DNA of 64,000 nucleotides from Alkalimonas collagenimarina. Its GTDB lineage: Bacteria > Pseudomonadota > Gammaproteobacteria > Enterobacterales > Alteromonadaceae. Every line of letters begins with the position of its first letter. Positions within the stretch are counted from its first letter, which is position 1. The position numbers and the translations under genes were made by a program. Shown here in pieces: positions 36,258 through 48,661 of this stretch. Location of the stretch: the NCBI RefSeq assembly GCF_030717845.1, contig NZ_JAUZVZ010000014.1, positions 44,176 through 108,175 of the forward strand, written 5' to 3'. The notes under the pieces were generated by a model that worked only from the letters and a program-made list of their open reading frames with translations, did not search any database and was not told the DNA's origin.

Positions 36258-37358
36258 TTAATTAGCGGCTGGCAGCAATTGCATAATGACTTCATTATTT
36301 TTAAATAGCTGTAAGGCATTGCCGTTTACTTCGGCCCGATCCGCTTCTTGCAAACCTTGGGTAAACTCGCTCTCAATAAGGCTACTTTCTTCACAGTGTT
36401 TACGTGTCATGGCCAATGAACTGACCTGCAGTGTATTGGCTCGCTGACGATAACTGGCATGAAAGTTATTGCAGCCAGAAAAGCCATACAAGGTGTTGTT
36501 ATCACGAAACAGCACACGCACATTCAGTTGTTGTGGCACATAACGGTCGGCTAATTTTTCTGCACGCCATACCACCCCTTGTACAGAGCCCGGGGCATGA
36601 AATTCAGGACACTTTGCGCCCGGCCAAAATTGCTCAAACTGATCAATAAACAGGGTTTTGCTATCCTGCCCATTGCCGATACGTCCGGTCAGGGTGGCTA
36701 CTACCGCTTCGCCTTGTAAGGCTTCATCTTGACGATAGTTACGCAGCATCGGCATGTGATGTTGTGTCATGGCGACGCTATGGCGCTCTCCGGTTTCACA
36801 ATGGGTAAAGCTGGCTTCATCACCATTGACACGGTATAAGCCAAGCATGGGGCGCCGTGTATCAATGCTTTGCAATCGATCGCTGCGATCCAGATGGTAA
36901 TTCATGCTGGAAACAATAGGTTTACTGGCCATATCGAGCATGGTTAAGCGGCGATTACTGACAAACTGGAAGGTTGGAAGCGTGTGCTGCTGGTTCATCA
37001 GGTGCAAGGTGCGTTGTTCCAGCAGCCAGGTGCCCTTGACCAGTAAGATCTGATTGCGTTCTAAGTATTCCTGACGAATTTCAAAACGGCCATCCCGATA
37101 CAAATTCAGATGAAAAGCAATGCCCGGGCAGTCGGCACAAGGCAAGGTTCCCGTGAAGCTCATATCCTGATCGATGAAAATCATCTCAAAGTCAGTGGCC
37201 AACGACTGAGTGACATCATTATTCGCCACTTCATCGATATCGGTCTGCTCGATAGGAACCACGGTGCTGGTGCCCTCAGGTGATGGCTTCATGCTTGGCT
37301 GCATGGAACACGCTGACAGCAATGCGGTGACAAAAAGACCGCTAGCAATTTTTTTCAT
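36258..37358 (-). CDS. Lipoprotein with NlpE-like and META domains
   Basis: The 366-residue protein has a lipoprotein signal with the lipobox LLSAC (Cys17). An NlpE N-terminal-like domain follows, with FTGTLPCADCPGIAFHLNLY near residues 68-87 (the CxxC pair). The C-terminal META domain includes LYGFSGCNNFHASYRQR near 295-311 and LAMTRKHCEES. NlpE senses envelope stress for Cpx in E. coli; META domains occur in lipoproteins linked to envelope stress. The combined architecture suggests a surface- or stress-related role, unproven. It converges on the M16 gene. Confidence 0.82.
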   Translation of the reverse strand: MKKIASGLFVTALLSACSMQPSMKPSPEGTSTVVPIEQTDIDEVANNDVTQSLATDFEMIFIDQDMSFTGTLPCADCPGIAFHLNLYRDGRFEIRQEYLERNQILLVKGTWLLEQRTLHLMNQQHTLPTFQFVSNRRLTMLDMASKPIVSSMNYHLDRSDRLQSIDTRRPMLGLYRVNGDEASFTHCETGERHSVAMTQHHMPMLRNYRQDEALQGEAVVATLTGRIGNGQDSKTLFIDQFEQFWPGAKCPEFHAPGSVQGVVWRAEKLADRYVPQQLNVRVLFRDNNTLYGFSGCNNFHASYRQRANTLQVSSLAMTRKHCEESSLIESEFTQGLQEADRAEVNGNALQLFKNNEVIMQLLPAAN

Positions 37359-37447
37359 GGGATGAACTCCAGATTGTCCCTATAACAGAATTGAGGCAAT
37401 TATATACCCAAGTCGCCTCAAGATGCGAGCTTGAGGACTCAGGTTGC

Positions 37448-38332
37448 TTAGGTGGTTTTTATCGTCTTTAGTTTCGTGAGAATGCGCTCAGCTGTCCGCT
37501 TGGGAGCCTCCTGCATAAAGCAATGCCCACCGTGAACTTGCTGCACATCCAGTGCTGGATTTAACTGCTGCCAACGTTGAACCGCTTTACCAACAAAGGG
37601 ATAGCTGCGATCACCATACAGCACCGTGGTGGGCGCGCATGGCAAAGCTAACTGTTGCCATAATCCTTTAGGGTAACTACCAAAGATTTCTGCTTCTCGC
37701 GAGGGCTGGCACTTCAGGCTTATGCCATGGTCCGATGAAGCCATGGCATGATCGATGTAAGCGGCTAATGCATCCGGATGCCACTCTTTAAACAAAGCAC
37801 GTTGCTGCAAATACTGCCGTGCTTGCTGTTGATCAGGCCAATGCTGGCGGCGGCGCAGTGCTTTACGTGCGTAGGGATTGCGCTTGTACAGTCGAACCAT
37901 ACTGAGTGCCTGCATGCTGGTTAGCATGGCTGGGGTAAATAGCACCGGATCCAATAGAATCACCTGCTTAAACTGGTCCGGGTAGGCGGCGTTATTCAAT
38001 GCGGTCAGCACGCCTCCGAAGCTATGACCAATTGCGGCATGAGGGACATCGGCAAAAAGGTGACGATGCGCCTGCCAAGCTTGATGAGCCAATTCAGCAC
38101 TTTCATTCCAACCGACGAACGGGCCACCGTGATCGCTGTCACCGTGCCCCTGAGCATCCGATAAAAATAAGTCAAAATCATCGGTCAGCAACTGCAACAT
38201 GGGTTGATACATGCGGCTGCAAAAACCATTGCCATGCAACACATGTAAGACTGGTTTTCCGCTTGGTTTGGTATGGTAACCACGAATGGTAAAGCCATAG
38301 TGGGTATGAAAAGACCAGGGAAGTAAATTCAC
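37448..38332 (-). CDS. Alpha/beta hydrolase family protein
   Basis: The 294-residue protein has the hydrolase fold: LHVLHGNGFCSRMY with the HGNG oxyanion motif, DAQGHGDSD, and the nucleophile elbow AAIGHSFGGVLTAL with Ser near residue 104. The catalytic histidine is probably in VHGGHCFMQEAPKR near 268. It could be an esterase, lipase or haloperoxidase-like enzyme; the sequence does not decide. It lies downstream of the proline-rich hypothetical gene with 73 bases between. It starts with ATG and has no signal peptide. Confidence 0.85.
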   Translation of the reverse strand: MNLLPWSFHTHYGFTIRGYHTKPSGKPVLHVLHGNGFCSRMYQPMLQLLTDDFDLFLSDAQGHGDSDHGGPFVGWNESAELAHQAWQAHRHLFADVPHAAIGHSFGGVLTALNNAAYPDQFKQVILLDPVLFTPAMLTSMQALSMVRLYKRNPYARKALRRRQHWPDQQQARQYLQQRALFKEWHPDALAAYIDHAMASSDHGISLKCQPSREAEIFGSYPKGLWQQLALPCAPTTVLYGDRSYPFVGKAVQRWQQLNPALDVQQVHGGHCFMQEAPKRTAERILTKLKTIKTT

Positions 38333-38405
38333 GTTTGCTTACATCAAATAAACCGTAGATGGCGGCACGATGCCAGCTTTTCCATCGTACCGCAAGTGTC
38401 AAAAA

Positions 38406-38900
38406 CTAAACTTTTTCTGTGTTGATGGCGTGTTCAGCCATGCGCTCAGCTCCAGCTTTAATGAGCTGCTGTTGCTGATCCTGCAGAGCGTCAAGTTTAG
38501 CCAGATCCGACTCGGAAGGATCTTCCAATGCTAAAATAGCATCAATTTCTTCCTGCAGTTCTTCATATTTTTCTCGATCAAAACCAACCTTCGCATCGGT
38601 CATCGCTTGCATGATTTGGCCGAGATAATCCTCTTGTACTGCAGGGGGCTCGGGTAGGGTGCCATCGGGTCGGTAGGTAAGATTTAAGCCATCACTCATC
38701 TGAGCAGGCAGGGTCAAAGTGACTCGATCGGGTTCAGGGATCGGTGTTGGCCGAGGTGGCTCAACCGGTTGTGGCTGAATGTCATGCTTTTCTTTTAGCT
38801 TTGAAATGGGCAAGGGTTGAATGCTTTGATCGCGCCCTTCCAACAGCCGCTGCTTGAGTGCGCTGGGGTCTGTATCCGGGCCATATGGTGAAATTAGCAT
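38406..38900 (-). CDS. Hypothetical protein with proline-rich middle and coiled-coil tail
   Basis: I do not recognise this 164-residue protein. Residues 1-40 are soluble, 41-60 are proline-rich (QPVEPPRPTPIPEPD), and the last 70 residues are acidic and likely helical with a coiled-coil look (YEELQEEIDAILALEDP, LAKLDALQDQQQQLI). There is no signal or membrane segment. It begins MLISPYGPDTDPSALKQRLL. Codon use is like its neighbours. It lies alone between the hydrolase gene and upp, all on the minus strand. Confidence 0.65.
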   Translation of the reverse strand: MLISPYGPDTDPSALKQRLLEGRDQSIQPLPISKLKEKHDIQPQPVEPPRPTPIPEPDRVTLTLPAQMSDGLNLTYRPDGTLPEPPAVQEDYLGQIMQAMTDAKVGFDREKYEELQEEIDAILALEDPSESDLAKLDALQDQQQQLIKAGAERMAEHAINTEKV

Positions 38901-39082
38901 AATGAGTGCTCCATGTTAGGTACTGCATGGTGAATAAGAACAACTTGTGAAATTAAAGTGATGCAAAGGGTGAGCCAGATCGCCAAATAAGGCGTCGATG
39001 CGATCACATCGCTTAAAAAGCAATCAGCTACTGCGCGTTGTTTCCTACTACTGGCACTTTTTTGCCGTTTGGCCGCTTGAAA

Positions 39083-39709
39083 TTATTTGGTACCAAACAG
39101 TTTATCACCAGCATCACCAAGGCCCGGCAAAATATAGCCTTGTTTATTCAATTGCTGATCAATGGCTGCAGTGTATAGCTCGATATCGGGGTGTGCGCTG
39201 GCCAGGGCTGCAATTCCTTCCGGAGCTGCCACAAGTACCAAGGCTTTGATATGCTGGCAGCCTTGTTGCTTCAATAAATCGATGGTGGCAATCATCGAGC
39301 CACCAGTCGCCAGCATGGGATCGACCACAATAGCCAGACGCTGTTCAATCTTTGGCGCCAGTTTGTGGAAGTAGGGCACAGGTTGCAGAGTATCTTCATC
39401 CCGGTAAATGCCCACTACACTGATACGGGCACTGGGTAAGTGCTCCAGTACGCCATCCATCATACCTAGCCCTGCTCGTAAGATAGGCACGACGGTGACT
39501 TTTTTGCCCTGAATTTGTTCAATCGCTACTGGCCCATTCCAGCCAGTAATGGTAATGCTTTCCAGTGGTAAATCGGTGGTCGCTTCATAGGTAAGCAAAC
39601 TACCAATTTCGCGTGCCAACTCTCGAAAGTGCTTAGTACTGATATCAGCAGCACGGAGTAGCCCTATTTTGTGACGAACCAGTGGGTGTTTTACTTCAAC
39701 GATCTTCAT
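39083..39709 (-). CDS. upp: Uracil phosphoribosyltransferase
   Basis: Upp makes UMP from uracil and PRPP in pyrimidine salvage. The 208-residue protein, exactly the E. coli length, starts [20 protein letters not shown]. It carries ITVTGWNGP-like (ITGWNGPV), [14 protein letters not shown], and the PRPP-binding [18 protein letters not shown] near residue 128-145, then VAAPEGIAA and [13 protein letters not shown] at the end. The ATG at 39709 matches the family N-terminus; an upstream start would add 11 residues. No uraA permease follows. Confidence 0.96.
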   Translation of the reverse strand: MKIVEVKHPLVRHKIGLLRAADISTKHFRELAREIGSLLTYEATTDLPLESITITGWNGPVAIEQIQGKKVTVVPILRAGLGMMDGVLEHLPSARISVVGIYRDEDTLQPVPYFHKLAPKIEQRLAIVVDPMLATGGSMIATIDLLKQQGCQHIKALVLVAAPEGIAALASAHPDIELYTAAIDQQLNKQGYILPGLGDAGDKLFGTK

Positions 39710-39843
39710 GGATGGTTTTGCCTCTACTGATGTTATACCCAAGCAATTGTTATTGAAATGATAGCTGATTTTGTTTTAAAACATTGCCTATGATGAGCTG
39801 ATCAGTTATTTTTTCCAATTAAAACATTTATTTTGGAGCAATT

Positions 39844-40284
39844 ATGTTAAAAAAATCATTGGCTTTGAGTGTGATGCTGCTGTGTTTTCCGTTAAAAGCA
39901 GAGCCAGTTCATGAGTTGCTGGATGTGTTTGGTGGTAAAGATCAAATTACACAGATGCAAGTGCAAATGGTGCAGGCTATGTCTGCTTCTAATCCGATGT
40001 TGGCGCAATACGAGCCAGTACTGGTTGAGTGGACTCGCACGTATATGAGTTGGGATGAAATGAAAGGCCCGATGGCAGAGCTGTATAAAAAACATTTTAG
40101 CGATGACGAAATCAAAGAACTGTTGGTGTTTTATCGCTCACCGGTAGGCAGCAAAAGCGTTGATTTAATGCCGCAATTGTTTGCTGAGGGCGCCCAAATT
40201 GGCATGAACATGGCTCAGAAATACCAACCACAGCTGCTGGAAATGCTACAAGAAGCCGGTCTGGATCTGGGGCAAGGCAATTAA
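39844..40284 (+). CDS. DUF2059 family secreted protein
   Basis: The 146-residue protein has a signal peptide (LALSVMLLCFPLKA, cleavage near residue 19). The mature part is helical with MKGPMAELYKKHFSDDEIKE and LLVFYRSPVGSKSVDLMPQL, the DUF2059 signature. These proteins are exported and of unknown function. Its GGAG ribosome-binding site lies five to eight bases before the ATG. It is divergent from upp and followed by a small palindromic repeat cluster. Confidence 0.86.
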   Translation: MLKKSLALSVMLLCFPLKAEPVHELLDVFGGKDQITQMQVQMVQAMSASNPMLAQYEPVLVEWTRTYMSWDEMKGPMAELYKKHFSDDEIKELLVFYRSPVGSKSVDLMPQLFAEGAQIGMNMAQKYQPQLLEMLQEAGLDLGQGN

Positions 40285-40329
40285 TTCACCGGAAAACATC
40301 ATTGTGCCCTAACCATCAACCTGTCGTTC

Positions 40330-40442
40330 GGGCGCATGATTGCATCCTAAAATCCAAATCGGTGCCTGTGGGGCGCAATCATGCGCCCCTCCGGATGGTG
40401 GGTGAAATCTTACCCCTGATGTAGGGGCGCATGATTGCGCCC
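40330..40442. repeat. Cluster of three REP-like palindromic repeats
   Basis: Three copies of a palindromic unit, GGGCGCATGATTGCGCCC or its inverse, lie in the gap between DUF2059 and thiH. They are a degenerate copy at 40330-40344, an inverted copy at 40370-40390 and a full copy at 40423-40442. Each folds into a hairpin. The pattern resembles repetitive extragenic palindromes or small MITE-like elements. They may also act as terminators for both convergent genes. Confidence 0.65.
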
Positions 40443-40461
40443 AAATTATTACGCCGATTAA

Positions 40462-41610
40462 TTAAGTTTCACGCCCTAAATACAAGTCCCAGTCTTTTAA
40501 CACGGGTGCCAACCCCAATTGTTGCAGACGTTGCTGGTATTGAACCGGGCTGCGGTTGTCATCAATACTGAATTGCTCCAATGCTTCCGGATCCACCGCG
40601 TAACCACCTGGCCGGGTACTGGAACCGGCACTGCTGCTGGTGATAGCAATAGGGACCAATTGATCGCGTAGCCCGGCTCGTTCGCGGGTGGATAAGCTGA
40701 TCTCCAGGCTTGGTGATAACAGCCGAAACGCGCAGATCAGTTGCACAAAGTGTTTATCCTGCAGCGGGTGTTGCACCTCAATGCCGCCGGAACAGGGGCG
40801 AATCCGGGGCACCGATAAAGAATAACGGCTGCGCCAATAGCGTTGTTGCATGTACAGCAGATGCATGGCCAAAAAGGTAGCATCGGTGCGCCAGTTGGCT
40901 AAACCAAATAAAACACCCAGACCAATTTTATCGACACCTGCCTGACCCAAACGATCCGGGCACTCCAGCCGCCAGCGAATATCAGCTTTTTGTCCCTTCA
41001 GATGATAGTGCTGATAACTCGGTTGATGGTAGCTTTCCTGATACACCATCACGGCATCGACCCCGAGTTGGCGTAGTTCGACATAATCGGCCTGATGCAG
41101 TGGCTGCACCTCTAACATCACACTGCTGAAATAGCGACGGATCAGTGGCAGCATCTGGCGAAAGTAGGGCATGCCGACCTTGCGCTCGTGTTCACCAGTG
41201 ACCACCAGTACTTGGTCTATCCCCATGTTTTTCAAAGCCTGACATTCTTGCTCTGTCTCTGCTGCCGTTAATACCCGTCGTTTGACCTTTTGACTCATCG
41301 AAAAGCCACAATAACTGCACTCGTTGGCGCACAAGTTGGATAAATACAAGGGCGCAAATAGTTGTTGGGTATGACCAAAGCGCTGTCTGGTCAACTGCTG
41401 TGCGGTAGTAGCCAGCTCTACCAGCAGTGGTTCGGCGGCTGGCGAGAGCAAGGCTTGAAAATCAGTCAGTTTGAGCTGGCTGTTGTGACTGATGCTGCGT
41501 TGTGCTTTATGCAGCGCGACTTCGACATCCTCCCGCTTAAATGCCATGCTATGCATCTGCACATCATGCCAGTCTTGTTGCTGCCAAAGGGCATAAAAAT
41601 CTGGCGTCAC
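40462..41610 (-). CDS. thiH: 2-iminoacetate synthase ThiH
   Basis: ThiH is a radical-SAM tyrosine lyase that makes dehydroglycine for the thiazole half of thiamin. The 382-residue protein has the CxxxCxxC cluster motif CANECSYC near residue 93, then [13 protein letters not shown]. The C-terminal part includes [11 protein letters not shown] and DDNRSPVQY. It overlaps thiG by four bases and is the last gene of the operon. The presence of ThiH rather than ThiO implies the anaerobic-capable thiazole route. Confidence 0.95.
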   Translation of the reverse strand: MTPDFYALWQQQDWHDVQMHSMAFKREDVEVALHKAQRSISHNSQLKLTDFQALLSPAAEPLLVELATTAQQLTRQRFGHTQQLFAPLYLSNLCANECSYCGFSMSQKVKRRVLTAAETEQECQALKNMGIDQVLVVTGEHERKVGMPYFRQMLPLIRRYFSSVMLEVQPLHQADYVELRQLGVDAVMVYQESYHQPSYQHYHLKGQKADIRWRLECPDRLGQAGVDKIGLGVLFGLANWRTDATFLAMHLLYMQQRYWRSRYSLSVPRIRPCSGGIEVQHPLQDKHFVQLICAFRLLSPSLEISLSTRERAGLRDQLVPIAITSSSAGSSTRPGGYAVDPEALEQFSIDDNRSPVQYQQRLQQLGLAPVLKDWDLYLGRET

Positions 41611-42386
41611 AAAGCCTCCAGAAATTCAGTCATGGGGCTGGAGGCTACTGCGCTGCTACCCTCGGATCCGCCCTTATTTGCTAAACCATGCTGTCTGGCC
41701 AAAGCTCCGGCCTGACAGGCCAAGCGAAAGGCCTGCGCCATTTGTACCGGATCATCGGCACTGGCAATGGCGGTATTGACCAGTACGGCAGATGCGCCCA
41801 TCTCCAGAGCCTGGCACGCATGAGAAGGAGCACCCAGGCCGGCATCGACAATCACTGGTACATTGGCTTGCTCAATTATAAGCTCCAGCATTGCCAGTGT
41901 TTGTAGCCCTTGATTGGAGCCAATGGGTGCGCCTAATGGCATCACAGCAGCACAACCTACATCTTCTAACCGCTTGCACAGAACGGGATCGGCAGAGCAG
42001 TAAGGCAATACGACGAATCCGCGTTTGACCAGCTCGGTAGCGGCAGTCAGTGTTTCGATAGGATCGGGCATTAAATAACGTGGATCCGGGTGGATCTCCA
42101 GCTTTAGCCAATGGGTATCTAACGCCTCCCGTGCCAATTCAGCAGCAAAAATGGCTTCTGCTGCTGTTTTTGCGCCAGAGGTATTCGGTAACAGGCGCAC
42201 ACCAAGTTGCTGTAGCGGGGCCAAAATATCATCATTTTTTTGCTGTAAATTTAGCCGCTTTAATGCCAGCGTGACCAGCTCGGTACCTGATGCTTTAACG
42301 GTCTCCGTGAGTTGTCTGGCGCTGGCAAACTTGCCGGTGCCCATCAATAAGTGACTATGTAGTGTGATGTCGGCAATGGTGAACAT
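41607..42386 (-). CDS. thiG: Thiazole synthase ThiG
   Basis: ThiG forms the thiazole ring from DXP, dehydroglycine and ThiS thiocarboxylate. The 259-residue protein starts [20 protein letters not shown] and contains VTLALKRLN with the Schiff-base lysine, [30 protein letters not shown] and [20 protein letters not shown]. The ATG at 42386 begins just after the thiS stop with one base between; a longer frame upstream overlaps thiS and is not credible. It overlaps thiH downstream. Confidence 0.95.
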   Translation of the reverse strand: MFTIADITLHSHLLMGTGKFASARQLTETVKASGTELVTLALKRLNLQQKNDDILAPLQQLGVRLLPNTSGAKTAAEAIFAAELAREALDTHWLKLEIHPDPRYLMPDPIETLTAATELVKRGFVVLPYCSADPVLCKRLEDVGCAAVMPLGAPIGSNQGLQTLAMLELIIEQANVPVIVDAGLGAPSHACQALEMGASAVLVNTAIASADDPVQMAQAFRLACQAGALARQHGLANKGGSEGSSAVASSPMTEFLEAL

Positions 42387-42387
42387 A

Positions 42388-42571
42388 TTAGCCTCCGGTG
42401 ACAATTTGAAAGGCAACCACTTGATCATCTGGCTGCAACGCATGCTCTGACCATAACCGTTTGGCAATTACTTGTTGATTCACCGCCAGAGCCAGCCCAT
42501 TGGGGTTGATATCCAGTTGCTGAACCAATTGTTGTAAAGTGCACTGGTGGTCACATTGCTGAGGTTGTTGA

Positions 42572-42588
<17 letters not shown>
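42388..42588 (-). CDS. thiS: Sulfur carrier protein ThiS
   Basis: The 66-residue ubiquitin-fold protein ends in the essential di-glycine (IVTGG), which carries the thiocarboxylate for thiazole synthesis. It reads [11 protein letters not shown] from a GTG at 42588, with GGGAG nine to ten bases upstream. [20 protein letters not shown] and the [10 protein letters not shown] tail are typical. It overlaps the end of thiDE by 17 bases. A longer frame to 42750 lies inside thiDE and is rejected. Confidence 0.93.
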
Positions 42589-46052
<3,464 letters not shown>

Positions 46053-46111
46053 TTACGACAATGGCTGGTACGTTACTCATACAATCATGACAATATGAAC
46101 AGTAACGCATC

Positions 46112-46216
46112 TTGTTCCCTTCGCAGGTATTATCCTGAATCAGGTTCCACGGATCTCGCACTAGCGATCTCAGCTCCTTCTGTTGCATAAGCAACCAGAG
46201 GGGCACTCCGACAAGT
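46112..46216 (-). promoter_or_regulatory. TPP (THI-box) riboswitch
   Basis: On the minus strand the conserved blocks appear in order: CGGAGTGCCCC, a variable hairpin, AGCTGAGA, GAACCTGATTCAGGATAAT (the pyrophosphate-sensing arm) and ACCTGCGAAGGGAAC. These are the hallmarks of the thiamin pyrophosphate riboswitch. It sits upstream of thiC and would shut down the thi operon when TPP is plentiful, most likely by blocking translation start. Between it and thiC lie about 155 bases. Confidence 0.95.
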
Positions 46217-46451
46217 TATCTTGCAAGTTACCTTAGCATATAATTTTAGCTTGGTAGGGCAACTTGATGACGGCCAGTATACGAAATGATGGATGGAATG
46301 CAAGCAGAGCTGATTCGGGTTCGCTGAACCCGGGTATATGCTCATGTACATTTTTACTTGCATTTTTATAGTGATGTCATATGGTTAACCTGACAGTGAT
46401 GTCGCCATCAGTACCATGATGATCAATAACAACAAAGCGAGGAACGAAAGG

Positions 46452-46697
46452 ATGAAAGATATTTTATTTTTTGACAGCATGCTCACACCCAAGATTATTA
46501 CCTTTGTCTATTGGCTGCTGTTGCTTGGGGTCTTACTCAGCGGTTTGGGGACTATGTTTACCACCAGCTTTTTTGCCGGCCTTGGTATTTTGATTTTTGG
46601 AGCCATCGGGGTTCGCATTTGGTGTGAGCTGTTGATTGTGTTGTTTAAAATTCATGAAAACCTGCGTAGGCTGGCAGATAAAGATCAGCCGCTTTAA
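46452..46697 (+). CDS. DUF4282 family small membrane protein
   Basis: The 81-residue protein starts MKDILFFDSMLTPKIITFVY, the DUF4282 opening, and has two membrane segments (FVYWLLLLGVLLSGLG and FFAGLGILIFGAIGVRIWCEL). It ends with a short charged tail, NLRRLADKDQPL. The family is of unknown function. The ATG at 46452 has AGGA eight bases upstream; a start 36 bases earlier is open but unsupported. A terminator follows at once. Confidence 0.85.
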   Translation: MKDILFFDSMLTPKIITFVYWLLLLGVLLSGLGTMFTTSFFAGLGILIFGAIGVRIWCELLIVLFKIHENLRRLADKDQPL

Positions 46698-46705
46698 GCC
46701 CCCGG

Positions 46706-46740
46706 GGCAGCGAAGCCATACTTCGCTGCCGCTTTATTTT
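46706..46740 (+). terminator. Intrinsic terminator after DUF4282
   Basis: A perfect 10-base-pair stem, GGCAGCGAAG/CTTCGCTGCC, with the loop CCATA is followed by GCTTTATTTT. It begins 8 bases after the DUF4282 stop and may also serve the convergent sbcB. Confidence 0.82.
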
Positions 46741-46769
46741 CAATAATCACTCTGGCGGCTCAAGCGAGG

Positions 46770-48203
46770 TTATAGCTGCTCAGCATAGTGATACAGTGCT
46801 TTTAAAATCCGCATTGCCCGTTCATCATGCTGGTGTTCCTGCGCGCACTGCTCCAACTGCTGATGAAAGCCTTCTAAGGTCAGTGGTGGTTGATCCAGTC
46901 CCTCAGCCAGGCGCTCAACACAATACTGCTGCCATTGCAGCATCTCTTGCTCATTTAAACTGGCCGGGTAGTTGCGTGCACGAAAACGAAACAGCAGCTG
47001 ATTCAAACGATCATCACTAAATAGCGGCGGGCTTGCTTCCAATTGCACTGGGTTTAATTGATGCAGTTGCTGCATTTTGTTTTGGTCTTCTTTGGATAAA
47101 AAGCCTTGGTACAGCTGATAATCCGGGTTGCTCTCTGGTGGGAAATCTTCGGCTTCACTAAACAACGCTACTGCCTTTTGTTGTAGCTCTCGATGCGCTA
47201 GTAATATATCGAGATGCTTGCGGCACAAGCTGCGATCAATGCCCAGGGTATCGGCGCGTTGTTCACTCAATGTTTTTGCTGGTGCCAGCACCGGGCATTT
47301 ATTCAAATGAATGAGCTTGATGCCAAGCCGTTGCTCACCTTCTGCTAAATCGGCCGTTTTCATGTACAGCTTTTGCCGCAAGGTGGCCGTATCCAGCTCC
47401 AACATCGGCGTTGGGTCTGCCAGCAAATTGTAGGCAATGACAGCGTTTTTATTGGTAGGATGAAACGCCAGGGGCACCACCCAACTGACACAACCCTGAG
47501 CGGCAGGAAACTTGGATGACACATGCACCAGTGGGGTTAAGTTAGCCGGGTCAATGTATTTGGCCAATGCTTGCTTTTTGCGGTGTTCGAACAAAAACTG
47601 AAACAGCTTGGGTTGCTTGGTACGGATCAGCTTGGCAATGGCAATGGTGGCATACACATCGGATAATGCATCATGCGCTTGCTCATGCTCCAGCCCGTTG
47701 GCTTTACTCAGGTGTTCGAGCTTAAAACTAGGGCTACCATCGTCCCGTAGTGGCCATTCTATGCCTTCTGGCCGTAACGCGTAACAAGCGCGTACCATGT
47801 CGATGATGTCCCAGCGGCTATTGCCATGCTGCCATTCGCGGCCGTAAGGTTCATAAAAATTACGGTACAGGCTATGGCGGGTGACTTCATCATCAAACCG
47901 AATGCTGTTGTAGCCCAAAACGCAGGTATCGGGTTCGGAAAAGCGCTGCAAAATACGCCCCATAAACTCTACTTCTGGCAGACCTCGTTGTTGGCACACT
48001 TGCGGTGTGATACCAGTGATCAAAGCCGCTTGCGGGTGCGGCAAATAATCCGGCGCCAACTGGCAATACCACATATCGGGTTTACCTATCGGGTTAAAAT
48101 CCGCATCGGTACGAATACCGGCAAACTGAGATGGGCGATCGCGCTTTGGATCGGCGCCCCAGGTTTCAAAATCGTAGAAGTAAAAGGTCGCTTGTTGGCT
48201 CAC
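46770..48203 (-). CDS. sbcB: Exodeoxyribonuclease I
   Basis: SbcB degrades single-stranded DNA 3' to 5' in recombination and mismatch repair. The 477-residue protein, close to the 475 of E. coli, begins with the DEDD exonuclease motif FYFYDFETWGADPKRDRP, with Asp11 and Glu13. It continues with LGYNSIRFDDEVTRHSLYRN and a later HDALSDVYATIAIAKL that supplies the last catalytic acids. The C-terminal SH3-like and helical domains are intact. It is divergent from the YkgJ-type gene. Confidence 0.95.
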   Translation of the reverse strand: MSQQATFYFYDFETWGADPKRDRPSQFAGIRTDADFNPIGKPDMWYCQLAPDYLPHPQAALITGITPQVCQQRGLPEVEFMGRILQRFSEPDTCVLGYNSIRFDDEVTRHSLYRNFYEPYGREWQHGNSRWDIIDMVRACYALRPEGIEWPLRDDGSPSFKLEHLSKANGLEHEQAHDALSDVYATIAIAKLIRTKQPKLFQFLFEHRKKQALAKYIDPANLTPLVHVSSKFPAAQGCVSWVVPLAFHPTNKNAVIAYNLLADPTPMLELDTATLRQKLYMKTADLAEGEQRLGIKLIHLNKCPVLAPAKTLSEQRADTLGIDRSLCRKHLDILLAHRELQQKAVALFSEAEDFPPESNPDYQLYQGFLSKEDQNKMQQLHQLNPVQLEASPPLFSDDRLNQLLFRFRARNYPASLNEQEMLQWQQYCVERLAEGLDQPPLTLEGFHQQLEQCAQEHQHDERAMRILKALYHYAEQL

Positions 48204-48370
48204 TATGGGTTTCCTGCGTTGATAAGGGGTCGACGCTATGGTTTAAACGTAATGATTGAAGTGTATCAGCTCAAAGGTGAATGCGTCGATGGCTGTATCT
48301 TGTAAATGAGTTTCGAGATCAACTCTATTTTAGCGTAAACTAACCACATTGTTGGTTGCTGAAGCATGCG

Positions 48371-48661
48371 ATGACCATTGAAATACAAAATGTACCGGTT
48401 GCAGAGGTAGCCTGCAGCAACTGTCAGGCGTGCTGTTGCCGTTTGGAAGTGATGCTAATTAGTGAAACCGGCGTGCCAAAGCAGCACATTGCAGTGGACT
48501 ACTGGGGTGGTGAAACCATGCTGCGTTTAGCCGATGGCTGGTGCTCGGCGTTGGATCGAAAAACCATGCAATGCAGCATCTATGAAAACCGTCCCTGGAT
48601 CTGCCGGGAATTTGAAATGGGCTCCTATGAATGTCTGCATGAACGCTCAGCAAACCGCTAA
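48371..48661 (+). CDS. YkgJ family cysteine-cluster protein
   Basis: The 96-residue protein has the YkgJ pattern of scattered cysteines: CSNCQACCCRL near residue 15, WCSALDRKTMQCSIYENRP near 57-75 and CREFEMGSYEC near 78. They probably bind zinc or an Fe-S cluster. The function of the family is unknown. The ATG at 48371 gives MTIEIQNVPVAEV; a TTG 15 bases before is also open. Its end overlaps the start of the next gene, suggesting coupled translation. Confidence 0.85.
   Translation: MTIEIQNVPVAEVACSNCQACCCRLEVMLISETGVPKQHIAVDYWGGETMLRLADGWCSALDRKTMQCSIYENRPWICREFEMGSYECLHERSANR

Noticed and set aside
46130..46363. 77-codon minus-strand frame over the TPP riboswitch
   Set aside because: It covers the highly conserved riboswitch core, so the base conservation is due to RNA structure, not protein coding.
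48534..48626. Extended start of the FemAB/GNAT-like protein
   Set aside because: It overlaps nearly a third of the YkgJ-type gene in another frame and its residues do not match the family.
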